DNA of 64,000 bases from Actinomadura nitritigenes (GCF_017573545.1 NZ_JAGEOK010000031.1:62001-126000); one strand, 5' to 3'. Positions 32,568 to 41,777 are shown, counted from the first letter of the stretch. Made by a program: numbers and translations. The notes: generated by a model from the sequence alone, not told the origin.

Positions 32568-32604
32568 CCCGCGCAAGCGGAGGGCTCCCGCGCAAGCGGA
32601 GGGC
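32568..32604. repeat. Two 18-base direct repeats after the YceI gene
   Basis: CCCGCGCAAGCGGAGGGC occurs at 32568-32585 and again at 32587-32604, in the gap between the YceI stop and the convergent LysR stop. The upstream GCGGGCGCCCGC is self-complementary and could help end transcription. Confidence 0.6.
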
Positions 32605-32644
32605 GCCGGTCAGGCTGGTGCTTCGGCGGAGTGACAGGCGCCCG

Positions 32645-33634
32645 TCAGGCTCGCGCTCGGCGGGACGTCCTCGGGGGGCGTCCCGCGGCGCTGAGGGGGC
32701 GGGCGTCCAGTTCGGTGGCCGGGAGCCAGTGCAGAGCGGGGTCGTAGTCCAGCCAGCCGTGCTCCCGCGCCGCCGCCGCGAACTCCGCGAGCAGCGCCCG
32801 CAGCACCGGATGCTGCTCGCGGGCCCGCCAGATCAGCGACCACGAGTACAGCGGGACGGGATCGGTCAGCGGCACCGACCGGACGTCCGCCGGCACGGCC
32901 ACGTCCGCCGGCAGCAGCGACACGTGCCCGGGCTCCTCGCGCAGGTGGTCGAGGAAGTAGTCCAGCCCGAGGTTGACCCCGCCGAACTCGCCGGACAGCC
33001 CGAACTCGGCCAGGAACCGGTCGAGGAAGTCGAGCCTGCCGATCTCGGCGGGGAACCACACCGTCGTACCGGCCAGGTCGGCGGGACGCAGCGCCGCCGC
33101 GCCCGCCAGCGGATGCGCCGCGCCCATCACCGCCGCCATCGGCGCCAGCCGCACCAGCCGGTGCGCCAGCCCGTCCGGCAGCGGCTCGTCCAGCGCGTGG
33201 ACGCGGCCGAAGCCCGCGTCGCCGTCGCCGCGCCGCAGCGCCGTGACGACCTCGGACAGCCCCCGCTTCAGGTTCGGCTCGATCGGCAGGTCCGGACGGC
33301 GCGCCACGACCCGCCGGATCGTCCGCATCGGGTCGAACAGGTGGCCCCACACGTCCAGGCGCAGCGGCCGGTCGTCGCGCCGTGCCGCCACGATCGCGTC
33401 GTCCGCCGCCGCGAGCGCGCGCCGCGCCGGCTCCAGGAACCGCTCGCCCGCCGCCGTCAGCCGCACCGAATGCCCGGTGCGGTCGAACAGCCGCACGCCG
33501 AGGACGTCCTCCAGCCGCGCGATCCGCTTCGACAGCGCCTGCTGGGTGAGGAACAGCTCGCCCGCCGCGCGCCCGAAATGCAACTGCTCGGCGGTCGCGA
33601 CGAACGCCCGCACCTGCGCGAGATCCAGGTCCAC
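32645..33634 (-). CDS. LysR-family transcriptional regulator
   Basis: A 329-residue LysR protein. The helix-turn-helix is at residues 1-60 (L-H-F-G-R-A-A-G-E-L-F-L-T-Q-Q-A-L-S-K-R-I-A), followed by the effector domain. The last ~25 residues are Arg/Pro/Ala-rich. The gene lies downstream of the SecD-P1-like gene on the same strand (49-base gap) and is convergent with the YceI gene. Neither neighbour is an obvious metabolic target, so its regulon is unclear. Confidence 0.85.
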   Translation of the reverse strand: MDLDLAQVRAFVATAEQLHFGRAAGELFLTQQALSKRIARLEDVLGVRLFDRTGHSVRLTAAGERFLEPARRALAAADDAIVAARRDDRPLRLDVWGHLFDPMRTIRRVVARRPDLPIEPNLKRGLSEVVTALRRGDGDAGFGRVHALDEPLPDGLAHRLVRLAPMAAVMGAAHPLAGAAALRPADLAGTTVWFPAEIGRLDFLDRFLAEFGLSGEFGGVNLGLDYFLDHLREEPGHVSLLPADVAVPADVRSVPLTDPVPLYSWSLIWRAREQHPVLRALLAEFAAAAREHGWLDYDPALHWLPATELDARPLSAAGRPPRTSRRARA

Positions 33635-33683
33635 GCCGTCCAGCCTGCCCGACGACCGCCGGACGGGCCAAAGCGCGGGCCCG

Positions 33684-34967
33684 TCAGCGTCCCTTGAGCT
33701 CGCGGACGAGGGTGTCCGCGGCGGACCGGGTCGGCGAGCCGGTCACCACGACCTTCCCGTCCCTGATCGGCATGTCGACGCGCGGCAGGGTGATCAGCCG
33801 GTCGCGGACCACGAACGCCAGGTCGCGGCCGACGGTCGCGCTGGTCAGCCGCGCGAACGCCTGCCGGTCCACCGGCCGGAGCGTGAGCGCCACGTCGTAC
33901 CCGGAGGACGACCCGCGCGACCTCTGCACCCGCAGGTCGGCGACCTTGTGGATCGCGATGCCCTGCGCGAGCCGGTAGCAGGTCACGCCGCCGGCGGACT
34001 GCCCGGTGATCCCCGGCGTCCCGGCCGGGCACTGCCCCGGCGCCGCCTGCGTCACCGGGTACACGTGCAGCGGGGCGGCCAGCGTCACCGGCTGCGTCCG
34101 CATGGACGAGGCGATCATGCCGCCGGTCACCGCGACGGCGGCGATCAGCAGCCCGAGCGTCAACACCATGATCACCAGCGCGGACCGGTGCTGGTCGGCG
34201 GCCTGGACCGGCTCCGGGACCGGCCGTTCCCGGTACGCCAGGCCCTGCCGGCGCGCGGCGCGGCTGCGCTTGGTCTCGGCCGCCGCGCGGCGCCGCTGCT
34301 CGGCGCGGGCCCGGCGCCGCCGGTCCGCGTCCGGGATCTCGGGCACCGGCAGCACCGCCGTGGACCGCTCCGGGCCGCGCGCGGGAACCGGTCCCGGCCG
34401 TTCGGGCGGCGTGAACCCCACCGCCCGCGCCGGCCCGGCCGGCGGCGGCCCCTCCGGCTCGGGGATCAGCGTGGGACCGGGCACCGGCTCGAACGGCTCC
34501 GGCTCCGGCGGCGTCCGGCCGGTGAGATCGTCCTGCCCCAGCGCCTGGGCCGGCGACGGGACCGTCCCGCCCCGCCCGAACGGCACGGGCTCGCCCGCTC
34601 GCGCCGCGTCCTGCCCCTGCGGGTCGTCCTGCTCGGCTCGCGCGCCCGGCTCGGCCGGCCGAGCCTGCTCGGGTGAGACGGACGGCATGGGCGCCGTGGC
34701 CTGCTCGGGCAGCGTTGCCTGCTCGGGCGGCGCGTCCTGCTCGCGCGGCGCGTCCTGCTCCTCCGGAGTGCGCTGCTCGTCCGGAGCGCGCTGTTCGAGC
34801 GGCGCCGTGTCCGCGGACGCGGCGGACCGCTCGGACGGGTCGAGGAGAGGGGCGGGCGGCGGCGGCCAGGCGAGCGGACGGTCCGGGGTCGCCGCCGGGG
34901 GAGGGCTGGGCGGGGCGGTGTCCTCTGCCTGCCGACGACCCTTGTTGCGGCGCGGAACGACCCGCAT
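33684..34967 (-). CDS. Membrane protein with SecD-P1-head-like domain
   Basis: About 427 residues from ATG at 34967 behind a strong GGGAGGTG ribosome site. Residues 1-270 are Pro/Glu/Gln-rich and cytoplasmic, with repeated E-Q-x-A-P-P units. One helix lies near 275-300 (A-L-V-I-M-V-L-T-L-G-L-L-I). The extracellular end resembles the P1 head subdomain of SecD: D-V-A-L-T-L-R-P-V-D-R-Q-A-F-A-R-L-T-S, then L-A-F-V-V-R-D-R-L-I-T-L-P-R-V, and G-K-V-V-V-T-G-S-P-T. No RND membrane channel is present, so it is not a translocase. The role is unknown. Confidence 0.65.
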   Translation of the reverse strand: MRVVPRRNKGRRQAEDTAPPSPPPAATPDRPLAWPPPPAPLLDPSERSAASADTAPLEQRAPDEQRTPEEQDAPREQDAPPEQATLPEQATAPMPSVSPEQARPAEPGARAEQDDPQGQDAARAGEPVPFGRGGTVPSPAQALGQDDLTGRTPPEPEPFEPVPGPTLIPEPEGPPPAGPARAVGFTPPERPGPVPARGPERSTAVLPVPEIPDADRRRRARAEQRRRAAAETKRSRAARRQGLAYRERPVPEPVQAADQHRSALVIMVLTLGLLIAAVAVTGGMIASSMRTQPVTLAAPLHVYPVTQAAPGQCPAGTPGITGQSAGGVTCYRLAQGIAIHKVADLRVQRSRGSSSGYDVALTLRPVDRQAFARLTSATVGRDLAFVVRDRLITLPRVDMPIRDGKVVVTGSPTRSAADTLVRELKGR

Positions 34968-35112
34968 CGTCACCTCCCCGGGCTGACAAGATCTGCGACA
35001 GTCTTTCAGGATGAGACGGTGTCCCGCATCGTGTCGCGGCCGAACCCGGCCAACGATCGCCGATTGCTCATCCCGTGATGAACACTGCCCCGTCCGCGCG
35101 GTTCCGAAGCGC

Positions 35113-35151
35113 GGAAAGCCCGCCCCCGCGGTATGCGGGAACGGGCTTTCC
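35113..35151. terminator. Strong hairpin downstream of korB
   Basis: A perfect 10-base stem GGAAAGCCCG/CGGGCTTTCC (35113-35122 and 35142-35151) with an inner CCCGC/GCGGG pair, lying past the korB stop. It probably ends korAB transcription. Confidence 0.7.
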
Positions 35152-35169
35152 GGAACGCCGACGGCGCCG

Positions 35170-35192
35170 GTGCCCGACCGGGGGACGGGCAC
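35170..35192. terminator. Second hairpin just after korB
   Basis: GTGCCCG/CGGGCAC stem (35170-35176 and 35186-35192) with a 9-base loop, 12 bases beyond the korB stop. With the hairpin at 35113-35151 it makes a tandem terminator on the minus strand. Confidence 0.6.
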
Positions 35193-35204
35193 TCCGGCGG
35201 TGCG

Positions 35205-36284
35205 TCAGTCGATGCGCCAGGTGTCGCCGCCGGCGAGCAGCGCGGCGAGGTCGCCCGCGCCCTGCGTCTCGACGGCCTCCTCGACCTGCGCGCGCATCAG
35301 CTCGTCGTAGGACGGGCGGTCGACGTTGCGGAAGATGCCGATCGGGGTGTGCTCGAACGCCGGCTGGTCGAGCCGCGACAACGCGAACGCCATCGACGGG
35401 TCCGGGTTCGCGGCGTCGTGCACCGCGATGTCCGACGCGGGGACGTCGGCGACGTTCACCACCTCGAACGAGCCCGACGGCGTCCGGCGCAGGGCCTTCT
35501 GCCGGTCGGCGCCGAAGACGATCGGCTCGCCGTCCTCCAGGCGGATCGTGATGTCGTCGCGGACGGCGGCGTCCTTCAGCGGGTCGAACGCGCCGTCGTT
35601 GAAGATGTTGCAGTTCTGGTAGATCTCGACCAGCGCGGTGCCGCGGTGCTCGGCGGCGGCGCGCAGCACCGACTGCAGGTGCTTGCGGTCGGAGTCGATG
35701 GTGCGGGCGACGAAGGTGCCCTCGGCGCCGATCGCCAGCGACAGCGGGTTGAACGGCGCGTCCAGCGAGCCCATCGGGGTCGACTTGGTGATCTTGCCGG
35801 TCTCGGAGGTGGGCGAGTACTGGCCCTTGGTCAGCCCGTAGATCCGGTTGTTGAACAGCAGGATCTTCAGGTTGACGTTGCGGCGCAGCGCGTGGATCAG
35901 GTGGTTGCCGCCGATGGACAGCGAGTCGCCGTCGCCGGTGACGACCCAGACCGACAGGTCGGGCCGGGACGTGGCGAGGCCCGTCGCGATCGCGGGCGCG
36001 CGGCCGTGGATCGAGTGGAACCCGTAGGTGTTCATGTAGTACGGGAACCGCGACGAGCAGCCGATGCCGGAGATGAACGTGATGTTCTCGCGGCGCAGCC
36101 CGAGTTCGGGCAGGAAGGACTGGACGGCCGCGAGGATCGCGTAGTCACCGCACCCGGGGCACCAGCGCACCTCCTGGTCGGTCTTGAAGTCCTTCATCGT
36201 CTGCTTCTCGTCGGTCTTGGGGACCAGGGAGAGCAGGCTGCGTCCGTTTCCGTTCACGGCGCCGTTTCCGTTGGTGTCACTCAC
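35205..36284 (-). CDS. korB: 2-oxoacid:ferredoxin oxidoreductase, beta subunit
   Basis: A 359-residue thiamine-diphosphate-binding beta subunit. The cluster/TPP region begins W-C-P-G-C-G-D-Y near residue 41, and the TPP motif is G-D-G-D-S-L-S-I-G-G-N-H near 117 followed by L-L-F-N-N-R-I-Y-G-L-T-K-G. With KorA it converts 2-oxoglutarate (probable) and CoA to succinyl-CoA, CO2 and reduced ferredoxin. In actinomycetes this is an alternative to the NAD-linked 2-oxoglutarate dehydrogenase. It overlaps korA by 8 bases. The gene lies 5.5 kb from a nuo cluster without an NADH module, which could accept those electrons. Confidence 0.92.
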   Translation of the reverse strand: MSDTNGNGAVNGNGRSLLSLVPKTDEKQTMKDFKTDQEVRWCPGCGDYAILAAVQSFLPELGLRRENITFISGIGCSSRFPYYMNTYGFHSIHGRAPAIATGLATSRPDLSVWVVTGDGDSLSIGGNHLIHALRRNVNLKILLFNNRIYGLTKGQYSPTSETGKITKSTPMGSLDAPFNPLSLAIGAEGTFVARTIDSDRKHLQSVLRAAAEHRGTALVEIYQNCNIFNDGAFDPLKDAAVRDDITIRLEDGEPIVFGADRQKALRRTPSGSFEVVNVADVPASDIAVHDAANPDPSMAFALSRLDQPAFEHTPIGIFRNVDRPSYDELMRAQVEEAVETQGAGDLAALLAGGDTWRID

Positions 36285-38118
36285 TGTCGATCACTTCCTG
36301 GATGACGTCCTGCAGCTCCTCCGACTTGAACGGCAGGCCCCGGACCTGGTTGTAGCCGATGACATCGATCAGCAGCCGGCCGCGCAGCAGCATCGACAGC
36401 TGGCCGAGGTTGATCTCGGGGACGATGACCTTGTCGTAGGAGCGCAGCACCTCCGGCAGGTTCGCGGGGAACGGGTTGAGGTGCCGCAGGTGCGCCTGCG
36501 CCACGTCGCGGCCCTCCGCCCGGACGCGCCGGACCGCCGCGGAGATCGCGCCGTAGGTGCCGCCCCAGCCCATCACGAGGACGCGCGCCCGGCCGGACGG
36601 GTCGTCGACCGCGAGCGGCGCGATGTCGTTCGCGATGCCGTCGACCTTGGCCTGGCGGAGCCGGACCATCGTGTCGTGGTTGGCCGGGTCGTAGGAGATG
36701 TTGCCGGTGACGTCGGCCTTCTCCAGGCCGCCGATCCGGTGCTCCAGGCCGGCGGTGCCCGGGACCGCCCACGGGCGGGCCAGGGTCTCGGGGTCGCGCC
36801 GGAACGGCTCGAAGCCCTCCTCGGACGGGGCCGCGAAGTTCGGCTCGATCTTCGGCAGTGCCGCCACGTCCGGCAGCTTCCACGGCTCGGAGCCGTTGGC
36901 GAGGTAGCCGTCGGACAGCAGGATGACGGGGGTGCGGTACGTCACCGCGATGCGGGCCGCCTCCAGCGCCGCGTCGAAGCAGTCCGAGGGGGACTGGGGC
37001 GCGATGACCGGGACGGGCGCCTCGCCGTTGCGGCCGTACATGGCCTGCATCAGGTCGGCCTGCTCGGTCTTCGTCGGCATGCCGGTGGACGGCCCGGCCC
37101 GCTGCACGTCGATGACCAGCAGCGGGAGTTCCGTCGCGACGGCGAGGCCGATCGTCTCGCTCTTCAGCGCGATGCCGGGGCCGGAGGTGGTGGTGACGCC
37201 GAGCGACCCGCCGAACGAGGCGCCGAGCGCCGCGCCGACCGCGGCGATCTCGTCCTCGGCCTGGAACGTCCGGACGCCGAACCGCTTGTGCTTGGACAGC
37301 TCGTGCAGGATGTCGGAGGCCGGGGTGATCGGGTAGGAGCCGAGGTAGACCGGCAGGCCGCTCTGCACGCCAGCGGCGACGATGCCGAGGGACAGCGCGG
37401 CGTTGCCGGTGATGTTGCGGTAGAGGCCGGCCTCGTGCTCGGCCGGCTTGACCTCGTACTGCACCGAGAACGCCTCGGTGGTCTCGCCGTAGCTCCAGCC
37501 CGCCTGGAACGCGGCGATGTTCGCCTTCATGATCTCGGGCTTCTTGGCGAACTTGCGCTCGAGGAAGCCGACGGTCCCCTCGGTGGGACGGTCGTACAGC
37601 CACGACAGCAGCCCGAGCGCGAACATGTTCTTCGCGCGCTCGGCGTCCTTCTTGGAGATGTCGTAGCCCTCGAGCGCGGTCACCGTCATGGAGGTGAGCG
37701 GCAGCGCGTGCACCCGGTACTCGGCGAGCGAGCCGTCGGCGACGGGGTCGGCGGCGTAGCCGACCTTCGCGAGGTTGCGCTTGCTGAACTCGTCGGTGTT
37801 GACGATCAGGTCCGCCCCGCGGGGCAGGTCCCCGATGTTGGCCTTGAGGGCGGCCGGGTTCATCGCGACCAGCACGTCGGGCGCGTCGCCCGGCGTGAGG
37901 ATGTCGTGGTCGGCGAAGTGCAGCTGGAAACTGGACACGCCGGGGAGGGTCCCGGCGGGGGCGCGGATTTCGGCCGGGAAGTTCGGCAGCGTCGACAAGT
38001 CGTTGCCGAACGCCGCCGTCTCCTGGGTGAAGCGGTCGCCGGTCAACTGCATCCCGTCACCGGAGTCCCCGGCGAAGCGGATGATGACGCGGTCGAGCTG
38101 CTGGACCTGTTTGGTCAC
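36277..38118 (-). CDS. korA: 2-oxoacid:ferredoxin oxidoreductase, fused gamma-alpha subunit
   Basis: A 613-residue protein. The gamma domain is N-terminal (I-R-F-A-G-D-S-G-D-G-M-Q-L-T near 13-26), followed by the pyrophosphate/transketolase-like alpha domain (G-S-Y-P-I-T-P-A-S near 240) and the C-terminal domain (V-L-V-M-G-W-G-G-T-Y-G near 525). This gamma-alpha fusion is the actinobacterial KorA form. It starts with GTG behind a GGAGG site 8 bases upstream. A self-complementary stretch, TCCTGGG/CCCAGGA, lies in its leader (38150-38170), and a partial iron-box-like sequence is further upstream. Confidence 0.92.
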   Translation of the reverse strand: MTKQVQQLDRVIIRFAGDSGDGMQLTGDRFTQETAAFGNDLSTLPNFPAEIRAPAGTLPGVSSFQLHFADHDILTPGDAPDVLVAMNPAALKANIGDLPRGADLIVNTDEFSKRNLAKVGYAADPVADGSLAEYRVHALPLTSMTVTALEGYDISKKDAERAKNMFALGLLSWLYDRPTEGTVGFLERKFAKKPEIMKANIAAFQAGWSYGETTEAFSVQYEVKPAEHEAGLYRNITGNAALSLGIVAAGVQSGLPVYLGSYPITPASDILHELSKHKRFGVRTFQAEDEIAAVGAALGASFGGSLGVTTTSGPGIALKSETIGLAVATELPLLVIDVQRAGPSTGMPTKTEQADLMQAMYGRNGEAPVPVIAPQSPSDCFDAALEAARIAVTYRTPVILLSDGYLANGSEPWKLPDVAALPKIEPNFAAPSEEGFEPFRRDPETLARPWAVPGTAGLEHRIGGLEKADVTGNISYDPANHDTMVRLRQAKVDGIANDIAPLAVDDPSGRARVLVMGWGGTYGAISAAVRRVRAEGRDVAQAHLRHLNPFPANLPEVLRSYDKVIVPEINLGQLSMLLRGRLLIDVIGYNQVRGLPFKSEELQDVIQEVIDSE

Positions 38119-38655
38119 AGAGGAAGACCTCCTCGACGCGCAGCACCCGTCCTGGGGGAGGCACCCAGGATCGTGATGCTACTAAGGCTTACCTTCATGG
38201 TATGTCCGGGATGGAATGCTGGTCTCGGGGATCGGGCCGCTCGGCGGTACGGCGGCGCCGGGCGTGCGTCCCGGTGCCGTCTGCTTCTCCGCCGGCGGCG
38301 GCCGTGGTCCGAGAGGCGCAGACCGCGGCCGTCGCTCCGCCCGTCATGTGCGACATCCCGCCCTCGGGGAGGTCATGACCCCGTACTTCAAGGGTTATCA
38401 CCTCGGGTGGGAGATCACGCGTCCCGGCCGGATCCGGGCAGGTCCTAACCGGTGCTACGAGCCGGACGGGTCCCCGGGTTCACCGCTGAACACAGGGCGC
38501 TCGCCAGCCGGCACAGATCGACGTGCAGCCGCCTGACGAGCCGGGCGGGATGGGCCGGGGAGCCGTCGCTCCCCGAGGGCACGGAGTTCACAGCCGCAGT
38601 GTAGACAGGCTGAATTTCGTTCTGTTCAACCGGCCCCGGCCCCTCGGCGGGGGCC
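38119..38655. other. Control region upstream of korA; no supported gene
   Basis: About 537 bases. It holds the korA ribosome site, a 7-base-stem hairpin in the leader (38150-38156/38164-38170), and AGGTAAGCCTTA on the minus strand (38183-38194), which matches 12 consecutive positions of the DtxR/IdeR iron-box consensus but not the other half. A 50-70-codon minus-strand frame around 38195-38400 lacks a convincing domain. Confidence 0.35.
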
Positions 38656-40179
38656 TCAGGGCCGGGTGGTGCCGCCCGTCCCGGCGGCGCGCGGCCCGGT
38701 CGGGGCGCCGGACTTCTCCGGCGCGCCGGACAGAGTGCTCTTCACCACCGCGCTCCGCTCCTTGTCGAGCTTCGCCAGCAGCGTCCTGACGTCCGCGGCG
38801 GTGAGCGCCTCGCCGACCACACGGGCCTGCGCCGAGTACGGGTAGGAGCCGGGGTGGTCGAGCGCCGACTTCACCCACGCCCGCCAGGCCCGTCCCGCGA
38901 CGGTGCAGGTCAGCACGGACGACCGGTCCGACGGTACCGGCGCGGACGCGGTGCAGGACCCGAGCGGCGTGCCGCGGCTGGTGATCGACGCGTGCAGCGC
39001 CGCGCGCGCGCCGTCCGGCACCGTGTCCGGTGACGACAGCGTCGCCGGGACGCGCACCGTGCAGCCCGCCGTGTTCTGGTCGCAGTTGACGAAGGCGAGC
39101 TTGCCGGGGGCGAAGTGCAGGCTCGGGTCGGCGGCGCCGGCGAGCGCCTTCACCCGGGGCCGCAGCCGCGCGAACAGCGCGGCGGGGCTCGGCAGGTCGG
39201 CGACGCCGAACCGGGCGGCGTCGGCGCCGGCCGCCTGCACGGCGATCAGCCGGTACGGCGCCGCCGACGACAGCAGGTAGTTCGCGGCCGACGTCTTGAT
39301 CTTGTAGGCGCGGACGCCGTTCACGGTCTCCGTGGGCGGTTTCGCGGGCGCCCTGGTGAGCGTCTTCGCGATCGCCTGCGCGCCCAGCACGTCCGGGACG
39401 TCGAAGCCGGGGACGGCGGCGGGCGCCTTCGACCAGCGGCCCGCGTAGTTGTCGGGATGCGCGCTCTCGCCCGCGTACTCGCGCCAGAACTGCGTGCCGG
39501 CCTTGATGTAGGTGCCGCCGCCCGCGGCCACGACCTCCGCGCTCAGCGCGCCCGCGGTCAGCGTGCCGACCGCCGATCCCGCCGCCGTGACCTGGAGGTC
39601 GGCCTGGACGGGGCGGCCGTTCGCGGCGGTCAGCGTGCCCTGGTAGCGGAACCCGGGGCCGGAGGTGAGCTGCCGTCCCGCCTCCAGCGCCCAGGCCGAG
39701 GGCGCGGTGGACGACGCCTTCGGGCGGGGCTTGCCGGGGCCGTCGTCGTCGGAGATGAACACCACGGCGACGGTCGCGGCGGCCGCCACGACCACGGCGA
39801 CGCCCGCGCCGGTCGCCAGCCGCTTCCTGAGCCGACCGCCGTGCGGCGGCGGCCCGCCGATCCCGGGCGGCAGCGGCATCCCGGCCATCCCGGGAGGCGC
39901 GGCCATCCCGGGCATCCCAGGGTCCCCGGGCATTCCGGGGGCTTGCGGAGGCACGCCCGCGTCCTGCGGGTACATGCCCGCGTCCTGCGGGTACATGCCC
40001 GCGTCCTGCGGCGCCGGGCCGTGGTGCGGGAGGCCGTCCGGCGCGGTGGCGCCCGGCGCCGGCGAGGGCGGCGGCGCGGCGGGTGCGGTCCGGGGCGGGC
40101 CGCCGGCGACGAGGACGTCGTCCGGTGCGGGCCGGCCAGGTGCGGACTCCGGGGAAGGGTCGTCCTGATCAGCGCTCAC
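38656..40179 (-). CDS. Pro-rich membrane-anchored extracellular protein (paralogue 1)
   Basis: About 507 residues from a probable GTG at 40179; no clear ribosome site, and the frame stays open to 40248. Residues 1-115 are Pro/Gly/Met-rich with imperfect P-Q-D-A-G-M-Y repeats. One helix (G-V-A-V-V-V-A-A-A-A-T-V-A-V-V-F) follows, then an extracellular part of about 360 residues. The C-terminal ~150 residues share four cysteines and W-x-x-W spacing with the next gene's product (C-x5-G-C-T-V...S-C...L-T-C). The extracellular part resembles an LppX/LprG-like lipid-binding layout, but I would not assign that. Confidence 0.7.
   Translation of the reverse strand: MSADQDDPSPESAPGRPAPDDVLVAGGPPRTAPAAPPPSPAPGATAPDGLPHHGPAPQDAGMYPQDAGMYPQDAGVPPQAPGMPGDPGMPGMAAPPGMAGMPLPPGIGGPPPHGGRLRKRLATGAGVAVVVAAAATVAVVFISDDDGPGKPRPKASSTAPSAWALEAGRQLTSGPGFRYQGTLTAANGRPVQADLQVTAAGSAVGTLTAGALSAEVVAAGGGTYIKAGTQFWREYAGESAHPDNYAGRWSKAPAAVPGFDVPDVLGAQAIAKTLTRAPAKPPTETVNGVRAYKIKTSAANYLLSSAAPYRLIAVQAAGADAARFGVADLPSPAALFARLRPRVKALAGAADPSLHFAPGKLAFVNCDQNTAGCTVRVPATLSSPDTVPDGARAALHASITSRGTPLGSCTASAPVPSDRSSVLTCTVAGRAWRAWVKSALDHPGSYPYSAQARVVGEALTAADVRTLLAKLDKERSAVVKSTLSGAPEKSGAPTGPRAAGTGGTTRP
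39955..40011. repeat. 21-base coding tandem repeat
   Basis: About 2.7 copies of GCCCGCGTCCTGCGGGTACAT, in frame, encode the P-Q-D-A-G-M-Y units of the Pro-rich cytoplasmic part. Confidence 0.8.
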
Positions 40180-40296
40180 AAGCCATAAGAATGCCCGACG
40201 ATGCGAGCGGCCGGACCGGAAACCGTGCATCGCCGGGCATACCACCACCCGGGTCGGGGCGGCCGGCCTCCGCGCCGCCCGCCCCGACCTGCGGGC

Positions 40297-41625
40297 TCAC
40301 TCGCTGTCGAGCCCGCTCTGCAGCGAGGCGACCTCCGAGGGCGTGGCCCCGATCACCTTGTACTGCGCGTGCTTGTAGAACGTGCCGCCGGTGGACTTGG
40401 CCCAGCTCTGCCAGGCGGAGGTGGCGATCCGGCAGCTCGCCCACACCGAGCTGGTGTCGTTGATCGTGATCGTGTCGGTGCAGTTGCCGAGGTCCCTGCC
40501 GGTCAGCGTGCCGGCGGTGATGTTGAACCGGACGTCGATCGTCAGCGGCGTGGACGCCCCGTAGGGCGGCCGGATCTTGGCCTCGACGGTGCAGCCGGAG
40601 TTGCTGTTGCAGCCGCCCTTCTTCCACTCGTCGACCGACGGGCGCGCCGACGCGTCGAAGGAGTTCTTCAGCTCGCCCATGCTGGTGCGCATGGTGGAGA
40701 TGACCGTGGAGGCATCCGACGAGGACTTCGGCGTGACGTCCAGCGCGACGCGCGGCGTGGTCGCCTCGTAGCGCAGCAGCTCGGCGTCGTCGGCGTCGGT
40801 GATGTAGAGCGTCGAGGTGAAGGTGGTGAACTTCAGCGCCTTCTTGCCGGCCCAGGTCGTCTTCAGCGGCTTGACCTTGGCGGTCGCCGCGGCCCGCAGC
40901 TTGGTGGCCAGGGCGGTCGGCGACAGCTCCTGCTTGAAGTCGATGTCGAGCTTGTCGGCGCTCAGCCGGCCCCACTGCTGCCCGCTGCCGAGGTAGTACG
41001 GCGTGCCCTCGGTGCTCTCGATCTGGTCGCGCCAGTACGAGGCGTCGGCCTTCAGGAACAGCTTGCCGTCCGCCGACAGCAGCGTGACGTTGTCGCTGTT
41101 CCAGGTGACCGGGCCGGTCGCGCGGCCGCCCTTGGTGACGTCGAGCTGGCCCTCGATGTTGTCGGCGCCGCCGCCGAAGTCGCCCTTCAGCCCGACGACG
41201 CGCTCGGCGGCCATGGAGTCGGCCGCGGCCTTCAGCTTGTCCTCGGGCGACTTGCCGCCGCCGTTGGACGCCACGATGAAGACCACCGCGCCGATGATCA
41301 GGATCACCACGACGGCGCCGCCGACGAGCGCCGCGATCAGCGGGCCGCTGCTGCGCTTCGGAGGCGGCGGCATGCCGGGACCCATCGGGCCGCCGGGAGG
41401 CGGCGGGAAGAACGGCGGGGGTGTGCCGGGGCCGCCGGGACCGCCGTACCCGCCGGGGGGCGGCGGCGCGCCGGGGCCGCCGGGAGCGCCGGGAACGCCC
41501 TGGCCACCCGGGTATCCGGGGCCGCCCGGACCGGGGGCGCCGCCGGGACCCGCGGGAGGCGGCGGAGGCGGCCAGGAGGCACCACCCGGGTTCTCCCAGC
41601 CCGGGTTCGGCGGAGGGTTGCTCAT
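40297..41625 (-). CDS. Pro-rich membrane-anchored extracellular protein (paralogue 2)
   Basis: About 442 residues from ATG at 41625 behind a GGAAGGA site. Residues 1-90 are a Pro/Gly collagen-like low-complexity stretch. One helix (L-I-A-A-L-V-G-G-A-V-V-V-I-L-I-I-G) follows, then an extracellular domain that ends with the same Cys/Trp pattern as the preceding paralogue (C-N-S-N-S-G-C-T-V, N-C-T-D, S-C-R-I-A-T-S-A-W-Q-S-W). Tandem duplication is likely. It diverges from the nuo cluster, and a role at the cell surface is all that can be inferred. Confidence 0.75.
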   Translation of the reverse strand: MSNPPPNPGWENPGGASWPPPPPPAGPGGAPGPGGPGYPGGQGVPGAPGGPGAPPPPGGYGGPGGPGTPPPFFPPPPGGPMGPGMPPPPKRSSGPLIAALVGGAVVVILIIGAVVFIVASNGGGKSPEDKLKAAADSMAAERVVGLKGDFGGGADNIEGQLDVTKGGRATGPVTWNSDNVTLLSADGKLFLKADASYWRDQIESTEGTPYYLGSGQQWGRLSADKLDIDFKQELSPTALATKLRAAATAKVKPLKTTWAGKKALKFTTFTSTLYITDADDAELLRYEATTPRVALDVTPKSSSDASTVISTMRTSMGELKNSFDASARPSVDEWKKGGCNSNSGCTVEAKIRPPYGASTPLTIDVRFNITAGTLTGRDLGNCTDTITINDTSSVWASCRIATSAWQSWAKSTGGTFYKHAQYKVIGATPSEVASLQSGLDSE

Positions 41626-41777
41626 CCGGTCACGTCCTTCCAGGTCAACTGACCTCAATGCGTTCTCTAGTGTGCAGCAAAACGATGACATTGTGATCCA
41701 CCGAGGTGGAGGTACGACATCACACTCGCGCACGCCCTTTCGGGGATACTTGCTTGGACGCAGACGGGAGCGTGGCG

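Noticed and set aside
38195-38401. Small minus-strand ORF upstream of korA
   Set aside because: A weak ribosome site exists, but the product is Thr/Ala/Arg-rich with no structure-like pattern, and it fills a probable control region.
36184-38448. 754-codon plus-strand frame opposite korA
   Set aside because: Antisense shadow of a well-recognised gene; no start signal or domain.
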